From assembly GCF_013426735.1 (NCBI RefSeq), contig NZ_AP023273.1, positions 682,001 to 746,000 of the forward strand: 64,000 bases of DNA, read 5' to 3'. Position 1 is the first letter of the stretch. Each line of letters starts with the position of its first letter. Below are positions 37,786 through 46,912 of the stretch, one piece after another. Made by a program: the position numbers and the translations under genes. This stretch comes from Agrobacterium vitis. Its GTDB lineage: Bacteria; Pseudomonadota; Alphaproteobacteria; Rhizobiales; Rhizobiaceae. The notes below the pieces were generated by a model, which saw only the letters and a program-made list of their open reading frames with translations, was not told the DNA's origin and made no database searches.

Positions 37786-38318
37786 TCAATATCCTGAAAT
37801 GCGTCGTCGTACCCTGAAAACATGCGTCATCGAACTGAAAACCCATATACGGGCTGATCAGTGGAGACTGATAATGTTAGACATGATCAAGCCGCTGTGT
37901 GGAGACGGCTATCGATCCCAACAGATATCAAGAAATTTTCATTTTCATGGGTTTAATCAACGGATAGCTCATGACGCCTGAAATGACGTTCGTGAGTTAA
38001 CTGTGGCCGGGGGATAGGCGCCCGGAGAAGCCACTCGTCAAAACGAGTCCGATGCAGAAAAATTACTGCTACAAAATCTTGCCGATTGCAAGACACATAT
38101 GTGTTGTTTTTTATACGCGAGATAGGAAATCTATACGCCATGAGCAGACATGCCACTCCATAATTCCTTAGATCGGAATCGATTTAAGGAGAAAATTATC
38201 TAGCAGATTTAAAGTGTTACATCGCCATGCGTTTTACAAAACGCATGGCGATGTAACGTGCCCCCAGTGAGAAACCAGTGCATCGTGACCAACTGGTAGA
38301 AACGATAGGATCGAGGCG
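37786..38318. other. 533-base region without a gene
   Basis: No supported gene on either strand. It holds the family-B palindrome at 38216 and, near 37790-37900, presumably the cfa promoter. Confidence 0.6.
38216..38257. repeat. Palindromic repeat, family B (best copy)
   Basis: Perfect 20-base arms GTTACATCGCCATGCGTTTT around AC. It is flanked on the left by AGCAGATTTAAAGT, nearly the same flank as the 41133 copy (AGCAGATTGAAAGC). It begins 62 bases past the stop of the SnoaL-like gene. Confidence 0.85.
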
Positions 38319-38714
38319 TTACGCGGATCGATACACCTTACCGGCGCTTCCCCAATGCTCGGCAAGCTTTCCATTGGAGATGCGGAACGCGTTGAAAACA
38401 TACCGCAGACACATCTCACCGGGGTGCTCGGGATCGGGCTGAGGCATGACGGCCGAAAGAACCACCATGTCGCCTTCCGCGACGATAAATTCCGGCGGAT
38501 GTTGGAGTTGTGGAGGCGTCGGCACCGGGCCGTCAGGAAAAATGGTGCGAACAAACGCTTCCAGCGCGGCTAGGCCACTCGGAAGCTGGTCGGTGTGCTG
38601 GATATAATCCTCGGTAACGAAATCGCGTGCGGCATCCGGGTTGCGCGCCTCGAAGACACAGCGGAAGAAGTCGAGCACCAGGCGTTTGTTGGCAGCGGCG
38701 CGATCGTCGCTCAT
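38319..38714 (-). CDS. SnoaL-like protein, second copy
   Basis: 131 residues from the ATG at 38714; an in-frame ATG 12 bases earlier is possible. SnoaL/NTF2-like features are FVTEDYIQHTDQLPSG and FRISNGKLAEHWGSAG. The YIQH and GKLxEHW motifs are shared with the protein at 27572, so the two are paralogues. It precedes no other gene on its strand and follows the nitroreductase by 114 bases. Confidence 0.85.
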   Translation of the reverse strand: MSDDRAAANKRLVLDFFRCVFEARNPDAARDFVTEDYIQHTDQLPSGLAALEAFVRTIFPDGPVPTPPQLQHPPEFIVAEGDMVVLSAVMPQPDPEHPGEMCLRYVFNAFRISNGKLAEHWGSAGKVYRSA

Positions 38715-38828
38715 AGCATACCCCAATCGATGTCATTTGAGGGTGGATTGGTAAAAAATTTAAATGCGCAGCAGTTCACCAATGCCTGTGCTGCTGCGCC
38801 TATGTCACTCGACAGAGAGGCAAACCTT

Positions 38829-39428
38829 TCAGCCGATGAAACGTCCTTTCATAGCCGACTCCTGGAGCGGACGACGCCCGTTTGGCTGCTCGCGCTCCTG
38901 CAGGGGCGGCGGCAACAAGCTCTTGTCCCCGATCCTGCCAATCGCGATGACGGCTTCAACCCGAAAGCTCTCCGGGACCCCAAGCACTTCGTAGCTGCGT
39001 GGAACATCAAACCCAGCCATGCCATGCGCATACCAGCCGAGGCGCGTCGATTGCAGTGCGAGATAGGCCCAGGCAGCGCCAGCGTCGAAGGAATGGCTGT
39101 AAGAGGGAACCGGCTCAGTCTGCATCGGCATGATCGCTGTATTTGCCGAAACAATCACCACCAATACCGAAGCACGCGATGCCCACGCCTGGTTCATTGG
39201 CGCGAGCAGACCGAAAATATTCTGCCATTCCGGCGTATCGCGCTGCGCGTAAATGAATCTCCATGGCTGGGCATTGAATGAGGACGGCGCCCAACGAGCC
39301 GCCTCCAAAATCGTCATCAGATCTTCCTCTGACATTGCCTGGGGATCAAGCGCCCGAGGAGACCAGCGATCCAGGAAAATCGGATCGATATCGTAATCCG
39401 AAGAGCGATTATTTGAAGAAATGGACAA
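38829..39428 (-). CDS. Nitroreductase-family flavoprotein
   Basis: 199 residues if the TTG at 39428 is used; AAGGAG lies nine bases before it. An upstream ATG at 39461 is possible but has no site. The FMN-binding opening RWSPRA and the AARWAPSSFNAQPWRFIYA motif are typical; the C-terminal SLLPPPLQEREQPNGRRPL is family-like. Such enzymes reduce nitro groups, quinones or enones with NAD(P)H. It lies between the second SnoaL-like gene and the second monooxygenase and might provide reduced flavin or reduce a ring intermediate. Confidence 0.87.
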   Translation of the reverse strand: MSISSNNRSSDYDIDPIFLDRWSPRALDPQAMSEEDLMTILEAARWAPSSFNAQPWRFIYAQRDTPEWQNIFGLLAPMNQAWASRASVLVVIVSANTAIMPMQTEPVPSYSHSFDAGAAWAYLALQSTRLGWYAHGMAGFDVPRSYEVLGVPESFRVEAVIAIGRIGDKSLLPPPLQEREQPNGRRPLQESAMKGRFIG

Positions 39429-39515
39429 CTGAGTATTCTCCTTGGACTGTGGACACAGCACTGCGCTACGATCAGCCGATGCGCAGCGTTTCTAGATTTT
39501 GCCTTCGGAAATTGG

Positions 39516-39597
39516 AAAGCCGTTTTCCCGAAAAACAAACGAAAACAACAGAAGCGAGAGCTTTTTTGGTTCACTCTGAACCTGACAGAGACTCGCT
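39516..39597 (+). repeat. Family-A repeat
   Basis: Leader GGAAAGCCGTTTTCCCGAAA then AACAAACGAAAACAACAG, followed by GGTTCA-ctc-TGAACC and CTGACAGAGACTCG. It almost abuts the stop of the monooxygenase at 39599 and has the same orientation as the other copies. Confidence 0.8.
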
Positions 39598-39598
39598 G

Positions 39599-40882
39599 TT
39601 ATTTTTGTGGAAGACCGCCCGCGAACATCTTGAAGGGCGGCAGGCCCAGCACGTGCCGGCCAGCGATTTCGGCGGCCGGATCCTGACGGATAGCCCCGTG
39701 CGAGATAAGAACCCGTGCGTCACGCGCAAACCGCTGAATGGGATTCTTCAATGTGACCGTCGAAGAACCGAGGCAGATTTGCATCATATCGATCGCATCG
39801 GCGCACAGGCGGGCAGCGAATACCAAGTTCATGGTATTCAAAGCCTCTTCACGCGGCTCGAAATCGAGACCGGAAGCTGCACGCCTGTCCACCTCGTCGG
39901 CCACACCATGGATCAGTGTTTCCGCTGCATTGATCATTGCGTTCACCCGTCCGGCAACAACCTGGGTCGAAGGCGTTTCCGCGACAGTGTCATAAGGAAG
40001 GTTGAACGGTTTGCGGGCATTTGCCTGTTGGGAAAATTCCTGCAAACACCCTTTTGCCATACCAAGCGTGATCGCCACGTTGGAAATGGTGACTGTCAAC
40101 ATCATTCCAAAGGCACCGGTCTGGTAGCCGACCCCCTCAAACCGGTTGCGGATTTTCGCGAGGCGGATCGGCATTTCGGCCGAAGCCATCGTGCGGCGCG
40201 TGGGTACAAACACTTCATCGAGGGCAGTGATACTGTTGCTCGATGTACCCTGAAGACCCATGACGTGCCAGTCGTCGACAATTTCATACTGGTCACGGGA
40301 AAGCAGTGCGATCCCCCGATGGGGAACGCCCCCCTCCTCCCACTGGATTCCGACAAAGGCCCATTTCGCGTGTTTGCACCCGCTGCCGAAGCTCCACTTG
40401 CCGCGGACCATAAAACCGCCATCGACCAGTCTTGCATCGCCGACAATCTGCGAAAACACCGATGCGCCAACCATGAGAGGCCCCACCCAGGAGCCGGCAT
40501 CCGCCATCAACTCGGAAACAGTTTGCTCATCAAAAACAAATGCGTTTCTGAGGCCAACCGAGACAAAGCCTGACCATGCTGTCGATCCATCACCGGTCGC
40601 CGCTGCACCGACAACCTCGGCAATGTCACGGGCGCCAAATCCATAACCACCATATTCGCGTGGCAAGGTGATTTTGAAAAATCCGACTTCATTCAGCGCG
40701 TTAACGACCGCAGGCGTCATTGCACCCAATTTCTCACCGGCTTCGGCTTCGCGTCGGATCAAAGGCACCAGCGCCAGCACTTTGTCGCGCATGATCTGTC
40801 CTGCCTCGCTTGGGCCAACAGACACAGCAGCGTAAGGTTGCCGGGCGCTTTCCTCATGCCGAGGCGCAGATGCCAAATTCAT
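39599..40882 (-). CDS. Acyl-CoA-dehydrogenase-fold flavin monooxygenase, second copy
   Basis: 427 residues from the ATG at 40882, preceded by GGGAGAGAG. It is clearly paralogous to the protein at 28104 across its full core: ALVPLIRREAEAGEKLGAMTP, WVGPLMVGASVF, GSGCKHAKWAF and GSSTVTLKNPIQRFARDARVLISHGA match almost motif for motif. It lacks the Pro/Met-rich N-terminus. A reduced-flavin-dependent hydroxylase is the best call; the flavin source may be the reductase at 25075 or the adjacent nitroreductase. It has no adjacent regulator except the GntR gene at 41300. Confidence 0.87.
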   Translation of the reverse strand: MNLASAPRHEESARQPYAAVSVGPSEAGQIMRDKVLALVPLIRREAEAGEKLGAMTPAVVNALNEVGFFKITLPREYGGYGFGARDIAEVVGAAATGDGSTAWSGFVSVGLRNAFVFDEQTVSELMADAGSWVGPLMVGASVFSQIVGDARLVDGGFMVRGKWSFGSGCKHAKWAFVGIQWEEGGVPHRGIALLSRDQYEIVDDWHVMGLQGTSSNSITALDEVFVPTRRTMASAEMPIRLAKIRNRFEGVGYQTGAFGMMLTVTISNVAITLGMAKGCLQEFSQQANARKPFNLPYDTVAETPSTQVVAGRVNAMINAAETLIHGVADEVDRRAASGLDFEPREEALNTMNLVFAARLCADAIDMMQICLGSSTVTLKNPIQRFARDARVLISHGAIRQDPAAEIAGRHVLGLPPFKMFAGGLPQK

Positions 40883-41299
40883 AGACTCTCTCCCTGCATG
40901 ACGACATGCGTTCTTCTCAATCCTCACCGAAACAACGCTGTCGCCTGTTTTAATGCCTGACTAATGGGCTTTCACCACCGCCTGCAAAAGTCACGAGAGG
41001 TTACAGATGCCATGTAACAATGAGCTGAGGCTTCAAATTTAACGCCTATAGACTGCATATCGTCGCCGCAGACATCAGGGCGGTCGGCTCCCGTCAATCA
41101 GCGTACAGATCGCGAAATGCAGCAGATTGAAAGCGTTACAGCGCCGTTTGTGCGTTTTATAAAACGCAGGGCGCCGTAGAGGCGACGAGGGTATTTTATC
41201 AGTGTTGGCAAAAAGGTCAGCGACGACGTCAAGCGCCCAGCCAAGCGTGAAGCACCGGCTGGACGTTGGCAAACGACTGAGACGAATACAGCTCAACGT
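40883..41299. other. Intergenic region between monooxygenase and GntR genes
   Basis: 417 bases without a gene. The family-B palindrome at 41133 is the only structure I recognise; the monooxygenase promoter should lie at the left end. Confidence 0.55.
41133..41183. repeat. Palindromic repeat, family B, imperfect copy
   Basis: Outer arm GCGTTACAGCGCCG pairs imperfectly with GGGCGCCGTAGAGGCG; inner core TGCGTTTTATAAAACGCA is perfect. The left flank AGCAGATTGAAA matches the 38216 copy. It is 117 bases past the GntR stop. Confidence 0.75.
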
Positions 41300-41992
41300 T
41301 CACTTGCGAATATAATCCGGGTATTCCGCGCTGATGAGATCGATGATCGAAAGCGTACCCGACAGGTGTTTTCTGAGCGCCGAGGCCGCAGCCTCGGGAT
41401 TACCGGATGCAATGGCTGCGACAATCGCTTCATGATCCTCGAGTACGGTCTGCATCTTGCCGGGCATTGGCAGGTTGAGACGCCGCAGCCGGTCGAGATG
41501 GACGCTTTGTCGTCGCACATTTGCCCACAGCTGGAGAATCCCGCTTTTCTCATAAAGTTTACGGTGAAACTCGCGGTCTATGCTATCAAAAGTGTCATAG
41601 GTCTCCTGCGTGGCCACTTCTTTTTGACGGGCCAGGATGGCGCCCAACTCCTTGGCGGTCTCGCCTGGCGCCTCATCAGTCAGGCGCCGGACTGCTTCGA
41701 GTTCGATCGACAGCCGAAGGAACTGCGCCTGTCTGGCGTGATCGATATCGATCTTGGCAACGACCGTTGCATATTGCGGATAGACTTCGACAATGTCCTC
41801 TTCCTGCAAGCGCATCAGCGCATCGCGCACCGGTGTCTGGCTCACTCCGAATTCCAGTTGCAATGAGGCACGCGACAAGATCGTGCCCGGCACCAATTGC
41901 ACCTTCAGGATCCTGTCGCGCAGAATTTCATGAACCTGCAATGCCACCTGTCGCGAGCGGTCCAACTGTCCGCCCCTGATCGTTCCGTTCAT
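41300..41992 (-). CDS. GntR-family regulator, FCD subfamily
   Basis: About 230 residues if the ATG at 41992 is used (GGATGG upstream); starts at 42004 or 42052 are possible. The winged helix reads LQLEFGVSQTPVRDALMRLQEEDIV and the FCD domain shows the metal/effector pattern (FDSIDREFHRKLYEKSG, LEDHEAIVAAIASGN). It is divergent from the NitT/TauT-type transporter operon and probably its regulator. Confidence 0.88.
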   Translation of the reverse strand: MNGTIRGGQLDRSRQVALQVHEILRDRILKVQLVPGTILSRASLQLEFGVSQTPVRDALMRLQEEDIVEVYPQYATVVAKIDIDHARQAQFLRLSIELEAVRRLTDEAPGETAKELGAILARQKEVATQETYDTFDSIDREFHRKLYEKSGILQLWANVRRQSVHLDRLRRLNLPMPGKMQTVLEDHEAIVAAIASGNPEAAASALRKHLSGTLSIIDLISAEYPDYIRK

Positions 41993-42043
41993 GCATCCAT
42001 CCATACTTGTAGCCGTTAAAAACATTAGAGCACATATTCGGGG

Positions 42044-42071
42044 TTGATGCACTGATGTTTTAGTGCTTCAA
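42044..42071. promoter_or_regulatory. Candidate GntR operator in divergent region
   Basis: Inverted arms TTGAtGCACT and AGTGCtTCAA, eight bases apart, with one mismatch in each ten. It lies between the GntR gene and the solute-binding gene, 52 bases upstream of the former. Spacing is wider than classic GntR sites, so the true operator may be just part of this. Confidence 0.45.
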
Positions 42072-42231
42072 TGCATTTGTCCGCTTTGGGAGAGAGCGGC
42101 AAGCGTCAACCATCGACTTGAAAATGGGAACCGGCTTTCGCAACATCTGATGCGCAACAAAGGGCGAGCATGATGAAGCGATCCTGTTTCCGGCTGCAAA
42201 GCGTTCAATCTGCATCCTTGGGAGGAAAATC

Positions 42232-43236
42232 ATGCGTTTCTTTATCGGCGGAGTGACCGCCATTGCCCTTGCTTTGGGATTGGCCTGTCCAAGCCAGGCA
42301 GAGGAGAAAACCACCCTGTCCATCACCCGCCAGCCTGGGATTCTTTACCTCGCAAGCCATGTAATGGAGACCCAGAAGCTTATCGAAAAACAAGCGGCAG
42401 CCGAAGGTCTTCAAGGCATTACCGTCGAGTGGCGCACCTTCAGCGGTGGCGGCGCGCAGACCGATGCGCTGCTGGCCGGCAATGTCGATGTCGTCAATAC
42501 CGGCACCGGCAATCTTCTGCTTCTATGGGATCGCACCCGCGGCAAGGTGAAGGGGATCATCACCAGTTCGGCCCAGCCGGTAATCATGGTGTCCAACGAC
42601 CCGCGCATCAAGACGCTGAAGGATATCCAGGATGGCGATAAGATCGCCGTGCCGACCGTCGGCGTCTCGACCCAGGCGATCCTGTTGCAAATGGCGGCAG
42701 CGAAGCTCTATGGCGACGATCAGGTCAAGAAGTTCGACAAGAACACCGTGCAGCTTGGCCATCCCGATGCTGTGGCGGCGATCGCCAATTCGCAACATGA
42801 GGTCAAGAACCACTTTTCCGCGCCCCCCTTCCAATATGTCGAGTTGAAGCAGCCGGGCGTTCATAAGGTCACGGATTCCCGCGAAATCATCGGGGGAGCA
42901 CTGACCCAGGCGACCTTCTTCACCACGACCAGTTTTGCCGAGGCAAATCCGAAACTGGTCAAGGCATTGCGGGTCGCAACGGAAGAAGCCATCACTTTTA
43001 TCAAGAAAGATCCGAAGGCTGCACTTGAAGCTTACAAAACCGTGTCCGGTGACAAGACCAGCCTTGATGACCTGATGGCCATGATGAAGGAGCCGGGCAT
43101 GGACGAGTGGCGCACCGATCCGCAAGGCACGATGAAATTTGCCGAACATCTTCATAAAGTCGGCACACTCAAATCCATGCCGAAGGCCTGGACCGACTAT
43201 TATCTGCCCGACAGCGCCTATCTTAACGGGAATTGA
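42232..43236 (+). CDS. ABC solute-binding protein, NitT/TauT (NMT1-like) type
   Basis: 334 residues; GGGAGGAAAATC precedes the ATG. A signal peptide (MRFFIGGVTAIALALGLACPSQA) is visible. The mature protein is of the SsuA/TauA/NrtA class: SITRQPGILYLASHVMETQKLIEKQA..., EWRTFSGGGAQTDALLAGNVDV. Members bind taurine, alkane sulfonates, nitrate, aromatic acids or pyrimidine precursors. Here the downstream sugar-acid-type enzymes suggest a carboxylate. It is first in the operon with the ATPase and permease genes. Confidence 0.92.
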   Translation: MRFFIGGVTAIALALGLACPSQAEEKTTLSITRQPGILYLASHVMETQKLIEKQAAAEGLQGITVEWRTFSGGGAQTDALLAGNVDVVNTGTGNLLLLWDRTRGKVKGIITSSAQPVIMVSNDPRIKTLKDIQDGDKIAVPTVGVSTQAILLQMAAAKLYGDDQVKKFDKNTVQLGHPDAVAAIANSQHEVKNHFSAPPFQYVELKQPGVHKVTDSREIIGGALTQATFFTTTSFAEANPKLVKALRVATEEAITFIKKDPKAALEAYKTVSGDKTSLDDLMAMMKEPGMDEWRTDPQGTMKFAEHLHKVGTLKSMPKAWTDYYLPDSAYLNGN

Positions 43237-43324
43237 GCCTCGTTGCGCATGCAGCGGCATCGCCTGCCGCTGCACTTTCCTTAGGCTTGTGAGGGATTGA
43301 GTTTCCCGGGCCTTGGATATGCAG

Positions 43325-43413
43325 GAAGACGTTGAGTTCAACCTTCCCGAAAGACAACCGACACCACAGAGATCGAGAGCCTGCCCGGTTCAGTAAAGAT
43401 CTGACAGACTGTA
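43325..43413 (+). repeat. Family-A repeat inside an operon
   Basis: A diverged copy: GGAAGACGTTGAGTTCAACC, CTTCCCGAAAGACAACCG, ATCGAGAGCCTGCC, then GGTTCA-gtaaa-GATCTGACAGACTG. It fills most of the 190-base gap between the binding-protein and ATPase genes and may stabilise the binding-protein message, as REP elements do after malE. Confidence 0.7.
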
Positions 43414-43426
43414 GGGAGTGACTATC

Positions 43427-44242
43427 ATGATGCAGGCAACTGCTGCTGCCGAGCGCCTCGCACCGGTCCCCGAAAAAGCGCCGCTTCTTTCCGTTGATCG
43501 CGTCACGCTGCGTTACAAAACGCCAAATCTGCTGATTACCGCCACCGAAGATGTCAGTTTCGATGTGCGGGAATCCGACCGCTTCGTGCTGCTTGGCCCG
43601 TCCGGCTGTGGCAAGTCCACGCTGCTGAAAGCCGTTGGCGGTTATATGACACCGGTTTCCGGAACGATCCATATCAATGGCCGTCAGGTGAAAGCCCCAG
43701 GACCGGACCGAATGATGGTGTTCCAGGAGTTTGATCAGTTGATGCCCTGGAAGACCGTGCTGGAAAACGTGATGTTCCCGCTTCTCGTCGCCCGTAAAAT
43801 GCCGCGAACCGAAGCGGAGGCGCTGGCCCGCCATTATATCGACAAGGTCAAACTGACCCGGGCCGTCAACAGCTACCCGCACACGCTGTCGGGTGGCATG
43901 AAGCAGCGCGTGGCGATTGCACGCGGCATGGCCATGCAGCCGGATATCCTGTTGATGGACGAGCCTTTCGCCGCACTCGACGCGCTGACACGGCGGCAGA
44001 TGCAGGACGAATTGCTTCAGCTTTGGGAAGACACCAAATTCACCGTGATCTTCGTCACCCATTCGATTGCTGAAGCGATCAAGATTTCCAACCGCATCCT
44101 GCTGCTGTCACCGCATCCGGGGCGCGTGAAGGCCGAGGTCGTCGATGTCGACAAGGTGAGCCAGGCGGATGGCAGCGCCGCAGCTTTGGAGCGCGATATC
44201 CATAACCTGCTGTTCTCCAACGAACCCGGTCACAAGGAATAG
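43427..44242 (+). CDS. ABC transporter ATPase, SsuB/TauB type
   Basis: 271 residues from the ATG at 43427 (GGGAG eight bases before); GTG 43418 and ATG 43430 are alternatives. Walker A GPSGCGKST, signature LSGGMKQR and Walker B DILLMDEPFAALD are complete, followed by the H-loop FVTHSI. It energises import by the permease encoded 4 bases downstream. Confidence 0.94.
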   Translation: MMQATAAAERLAPVPEKAPLLSVDRVTLRYKTPNLLITATEDVSFDVRESDRFVLLGPSGCGKSTLLKAVGGYMTPVSGTIHINGRQVKAPGPDRMMVFQEFDQLMPWKTVLENVMFPLLVARKMPRTEAEALARHYIDKVKLTRAVNSYPHTLSGGMKQRVAIARGMAMQPDILLMDEPFAALDALTRRQMQDELLQLWEDTKFTVIFVTHSIAEAIKISNRILLLSPHPGRVKAEVVDVDKVSQADGSAAALERDIHNLLFSNEPGHKE

Positions 44243-44246
44243 AACC

Positions 44247-45116
44247 ATGCTGTCCCCCAACATCATCCTTGCCGCCGATGTCGCAGCGGCCAAGCCCTAT
44301 GACAATATCAAGCCGGTCGAACAGAAACTGAGCGTCTTTGAAACGCTGTGGGGCATCAGCGCCTTACGCAAGACGCTGTTGATCGTGGTTCTGGCAATCA
44401 TCTGGCAGGTCTATGCCTCCTTTCTCGACAATCCACTGCTTTTTCCCACCTTGAGCGACACATTGGTGACGCTGACCGACCGCTTTGCCGACGGCACCCT
44501 GCCCGCCCGTATCTGGACGACGCTGCAAGTCCTGTTCATGGGCTATACTGTCGGCACTGTGCTTGCCGCGCTGCTGACGGTGCTTGCCATCAACACCCGC
44601 ATCGGCACCGATTTTCTGGAAACCATGACAGCGATGTTCAACCCGCTGCCAGCCATTTCCCTGCTGCCCTTGGCGTTGATCTGGTTTGGGCTCGGTGCCT
44701 CCAGCCTGGTCTTCGTGCTGGTTCACTCGGTCCTGTGGGCCGTGGCGCTCAACACGCATTCCGGCTTTCTTGGCGTATCGCGCACCTTGCGCATGGTCGG
44801 CGCCAATTACGGACTGACCGGCATTTCCTATGTGCTGCGCATCCTCGTTCCGGCGGCCTTTCCTTCGATCCTCACCGGCCTGAAAATCGGCTGGGCCTTT
44901 GCCTGGCGCACGCTGATTGCTGCCGAACTGGTGTTCGGCGTCTCCTCGGGACAGGGCGGCCTTGGCTGGTTCATCTTTGAAAACCGCAACCTGCTGGATA
45001 TTCCTGCGGTGTTTGCAGGCCTGCTGACCGTCATCATTATTGGCCTGATTGTCGAAAACCTGGTCTTCCAGACGATCGAGCGCCACACCATCCAGAAATG
45101 GGGCATGAAGGAATAG
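44247..45116 (+). CDS. ABC transporter permease, SsuC/TauC type
   Basis: 289 residues from the ATG at 44247, preceded by AAGGA. Six membrane helices are expected; the EAA loop region reads LRMVGANYGLTGISYVLRILVPAAFPSILTGLKIGWAFAWR (motif from ~residue 180). It starts 4 bases after the ATPase and completes the transporter. Confidence 0.93.
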   Translation: MLSPNIILAADVAAAKPYDNIKPVEQKLSVFETLWGISALRKTLLIVVLAIIWQVYASFLDNPLLFPTLSDTLVTLTDRFADGTLPARIWTTLQVLFMGYTVGTVLAALLTVLAINTRIGTDFLETMTAMFNPLPAISLLPLALIWFGLGASSLVFVLVHSVLWAVALNTHSGFLGVSRTLRMVGANYGLTGISYVLRILVPAAFPSILTGLKIGWAFAWRTLIAAELVFGVSSGQGGLGWFIFENRNLLDIPAVFAGLLTVIIIGLIVENLVFQTIERHTIQKWGMKE

Positions 45117-45158
45117 CGTTGCCGTATTTCGCTTTCGCCCCCGCAGAAGGTCAGTTCC

Positions 45159-46895
45159 ATGACAAGCAAGAAAACCCCTGAAACGCTGCGCAGCGCCCGC
45201 TGGTTCGCCCCCGACGATCTGCGCAGTTTCGGTCACCGGTCCCGCATGATGCAACTCGGCTACGCGGAAGAGGATTTCCGCGACAAGCCGGTGATCGGCA
45301 TCCTCGACACATGGTCCGAACTCAACACCTGTCACGCCCATTTCAAGGAGAGGGTGCAGGACGTGAAGCGCGGCGTCACCCAGGCCGGTGGCTTTCCGGT
45401 CCAGATGCCGTCGCTATCCGTTGATGAAAGCTTCACCAAGCCAACCTCCATGCTCTACCGCAACATGCTGGCGATGGAGACGGAGGAAATGATCCGCTCG
45501 CATCCCCTTGACGGCGTGGTGCTGATGGGCGGTTGCGACAAAACCACCCCCGGCCTGGTGATGGGCGCGATTTCGGCTGGCGTGCCGATGATTTACCTGC
45601 CAGCCGGCCCGATGCTGCGCGGCAATTATGCCGGCAAGATCCTGGGTTCCGGTTCGGATGCCTGGAAATATTGGGACGAGCGGCGCGCCGGACATATTTC
45701 CGACGCGGAATGGCTCGGCATTCAGGGCGGCATCGCCCGCTCCGCTGGCACCTGTATGACCATGGGCACAGCCGCGACCATGACGGCAATCGCCGATGCC
45801 ATGGGCCTCACCCTGCCGGGCGCCTCCTCGATCCCCGCGGTCGATGCCAATCACCAGCGCATGTCGGCCTCCTGTGGCCGCCGCATCGTCGAGATGGTCT
45901 GGGAAGACCTGACACCGGACCTGATCATCACCGACGCCGCCTGCCGCAACGCCGCTATCGTCGCCATGGCCACCGGCTGTTCCACCAATGCCGTCGTTCA
46001 CCTGATTGCCATGGCCCGCCGGGCCGGTGTCGATCTCACCCTCGACGACCTCGACGCGCTGGGCCGCGTCACACCTTTGATCGCCAATGTCCGCCCATCC
46101 GGCAAGGATTACCTGATGGAGGATTTCTTCTATGCGGGCGGCCTGCGCGCCTTGATGAAACAGCTCGAAGAGCGGCTTGACCTTTCAGCCATGACCGTTA
46201 CCGGGAAAACAATGGGCGAAAATCTCGAGGGCGCAGAGGTTTATAACGACGACGTCATCCGGCCGCTGTCCAATCCGGTCTATCACCAAGGCTCGCTCGC
46301 CGTGTTGCGGGGCAATCTCTGCCCTACCGGCGCGGTCATCAAGCCGGCGGCTTGCGATCCGAAATTTCACGTCCACCAAGGCCCGGCATTGGTGTTCGAC
46401 AGCTATCCCGAGATGAAGAAAGCCATCGACGACGAACATCTCGACGTGACCCCCGATCATGTTCTGGTGTTGCGCAATGCCGGGCCGCTGGGGGGGCCGG
46501 GCTTTCCTGAATGGGGCATGCTGCCGATCCCCAAGGCGCTGATCAAACAGGGCCACCGCGACATGCTGCGGATTTCGGATGCCCGGATGTCCGGCACATC
46601 CTACGGCGCCTGCGTGCTGCATGTCTCGCCCGAAAGCTATATCGGCGGGCCGCTAGCGTTGTTGCGGACCGGTGACATCGTCCGGCTGGATCTTCCCAAT
46701 CGCAGTCTGGACATGCTGGTCGATGACGCGGAACTTGCCCGCCGCAAGGCCGCATGGACGGCGCCGGAACCGCATTTCCAACGCGGCTATGGCTGGATGT
46801 TCTCCCGGCATGTGACGCAGGCCGACAAGGGCTGCGATTTCGATTTTCTTGAAACCAGCTTCGGCAAATCAGCCGGTGAACCGGATATCTATTAG
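45159..46895 (+). CDS. IlvD/Edd-family sugar-acid dehydratase
   Basis: 578 residues; AAGGTC precedes the ATG. The three cysteines of the [2Fe-2S] cluster in the pentonate dehydratase group are C58 (NTCHAHF), C126 (GGCDKTTPG) and C199 (AGTCMTMG), each one residue below those reported for Rhizobium L-arabinonate dehydratase. K128 is the expected carbamylated lysine and the SGTSYG serine the catalytic base. The opening ETLRSARWFAPDDLRSFGHRSR is nearly that of the same enzyme. It converts an aldonic acid to a 2-keto-3-deoxy acid. The precise sugar acid may differ since this operon uses a NitT/TauT-type transporter. Confidence 0.92.
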   Translation: MTSKKTPETLRSARWFAPDDLRSFGHRSRMMQLGYAEEDFRDKPVIGILDTWSELNTCHAHFKERVQDVKRGVTQAGGFPVQMPSLSVDESFTKPTSMLYRNMLAMETEEMIRSHPLDGVVLMGGCDKTTPGLVMGAISAGVPMIYLPAGPMLRGNYAGKILGSGSDAWKYWDERRAGHISDAEWLGIQGGIARSAGTCMTMGTAATMTAIADAMGLTLPGASSIPAVDANHQRMSASCGRRIVEMVWEDLTPDLIITDAACRNAAIVAMATGCSTNAVVHLIAMARRAGVDLTLDDLDALGRVTPLIANVRPSGKDYLMEDFFYAGGLRALMKQLEERLDLSAMTVTGKTMGENLEGAEVYNDDVIRPLSNPVYHQGSLAVLRGNLCPTGAVIKPAACDPKFHVHQGPALVFDSYPEMKKAIDDEHLDVTPDHVLVLRNAGPLGGPGFPEWGMLPIPKALIKQGHRDMLRISDARMSGTSYGACVLHVSPESYIGGPLALLRTGDIVRLDLPNRSLDMLVDDAELARRKAAWTAPEPHFQRGYGWMFSRHVTQADKGCDFDFLETSFGKSAGEPDIY

Positions 46896-46912
46896 GCAAA
46901 GAAGGAACGACA

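Noticed and set aside
42118..42190. Possible further family-A copy
   Set aside because: GGGAACCGGCTTTC and CAACAAAGGGCGAGCATGA resemble the leader, but the palindrome is missing and similarity is too weak to call.
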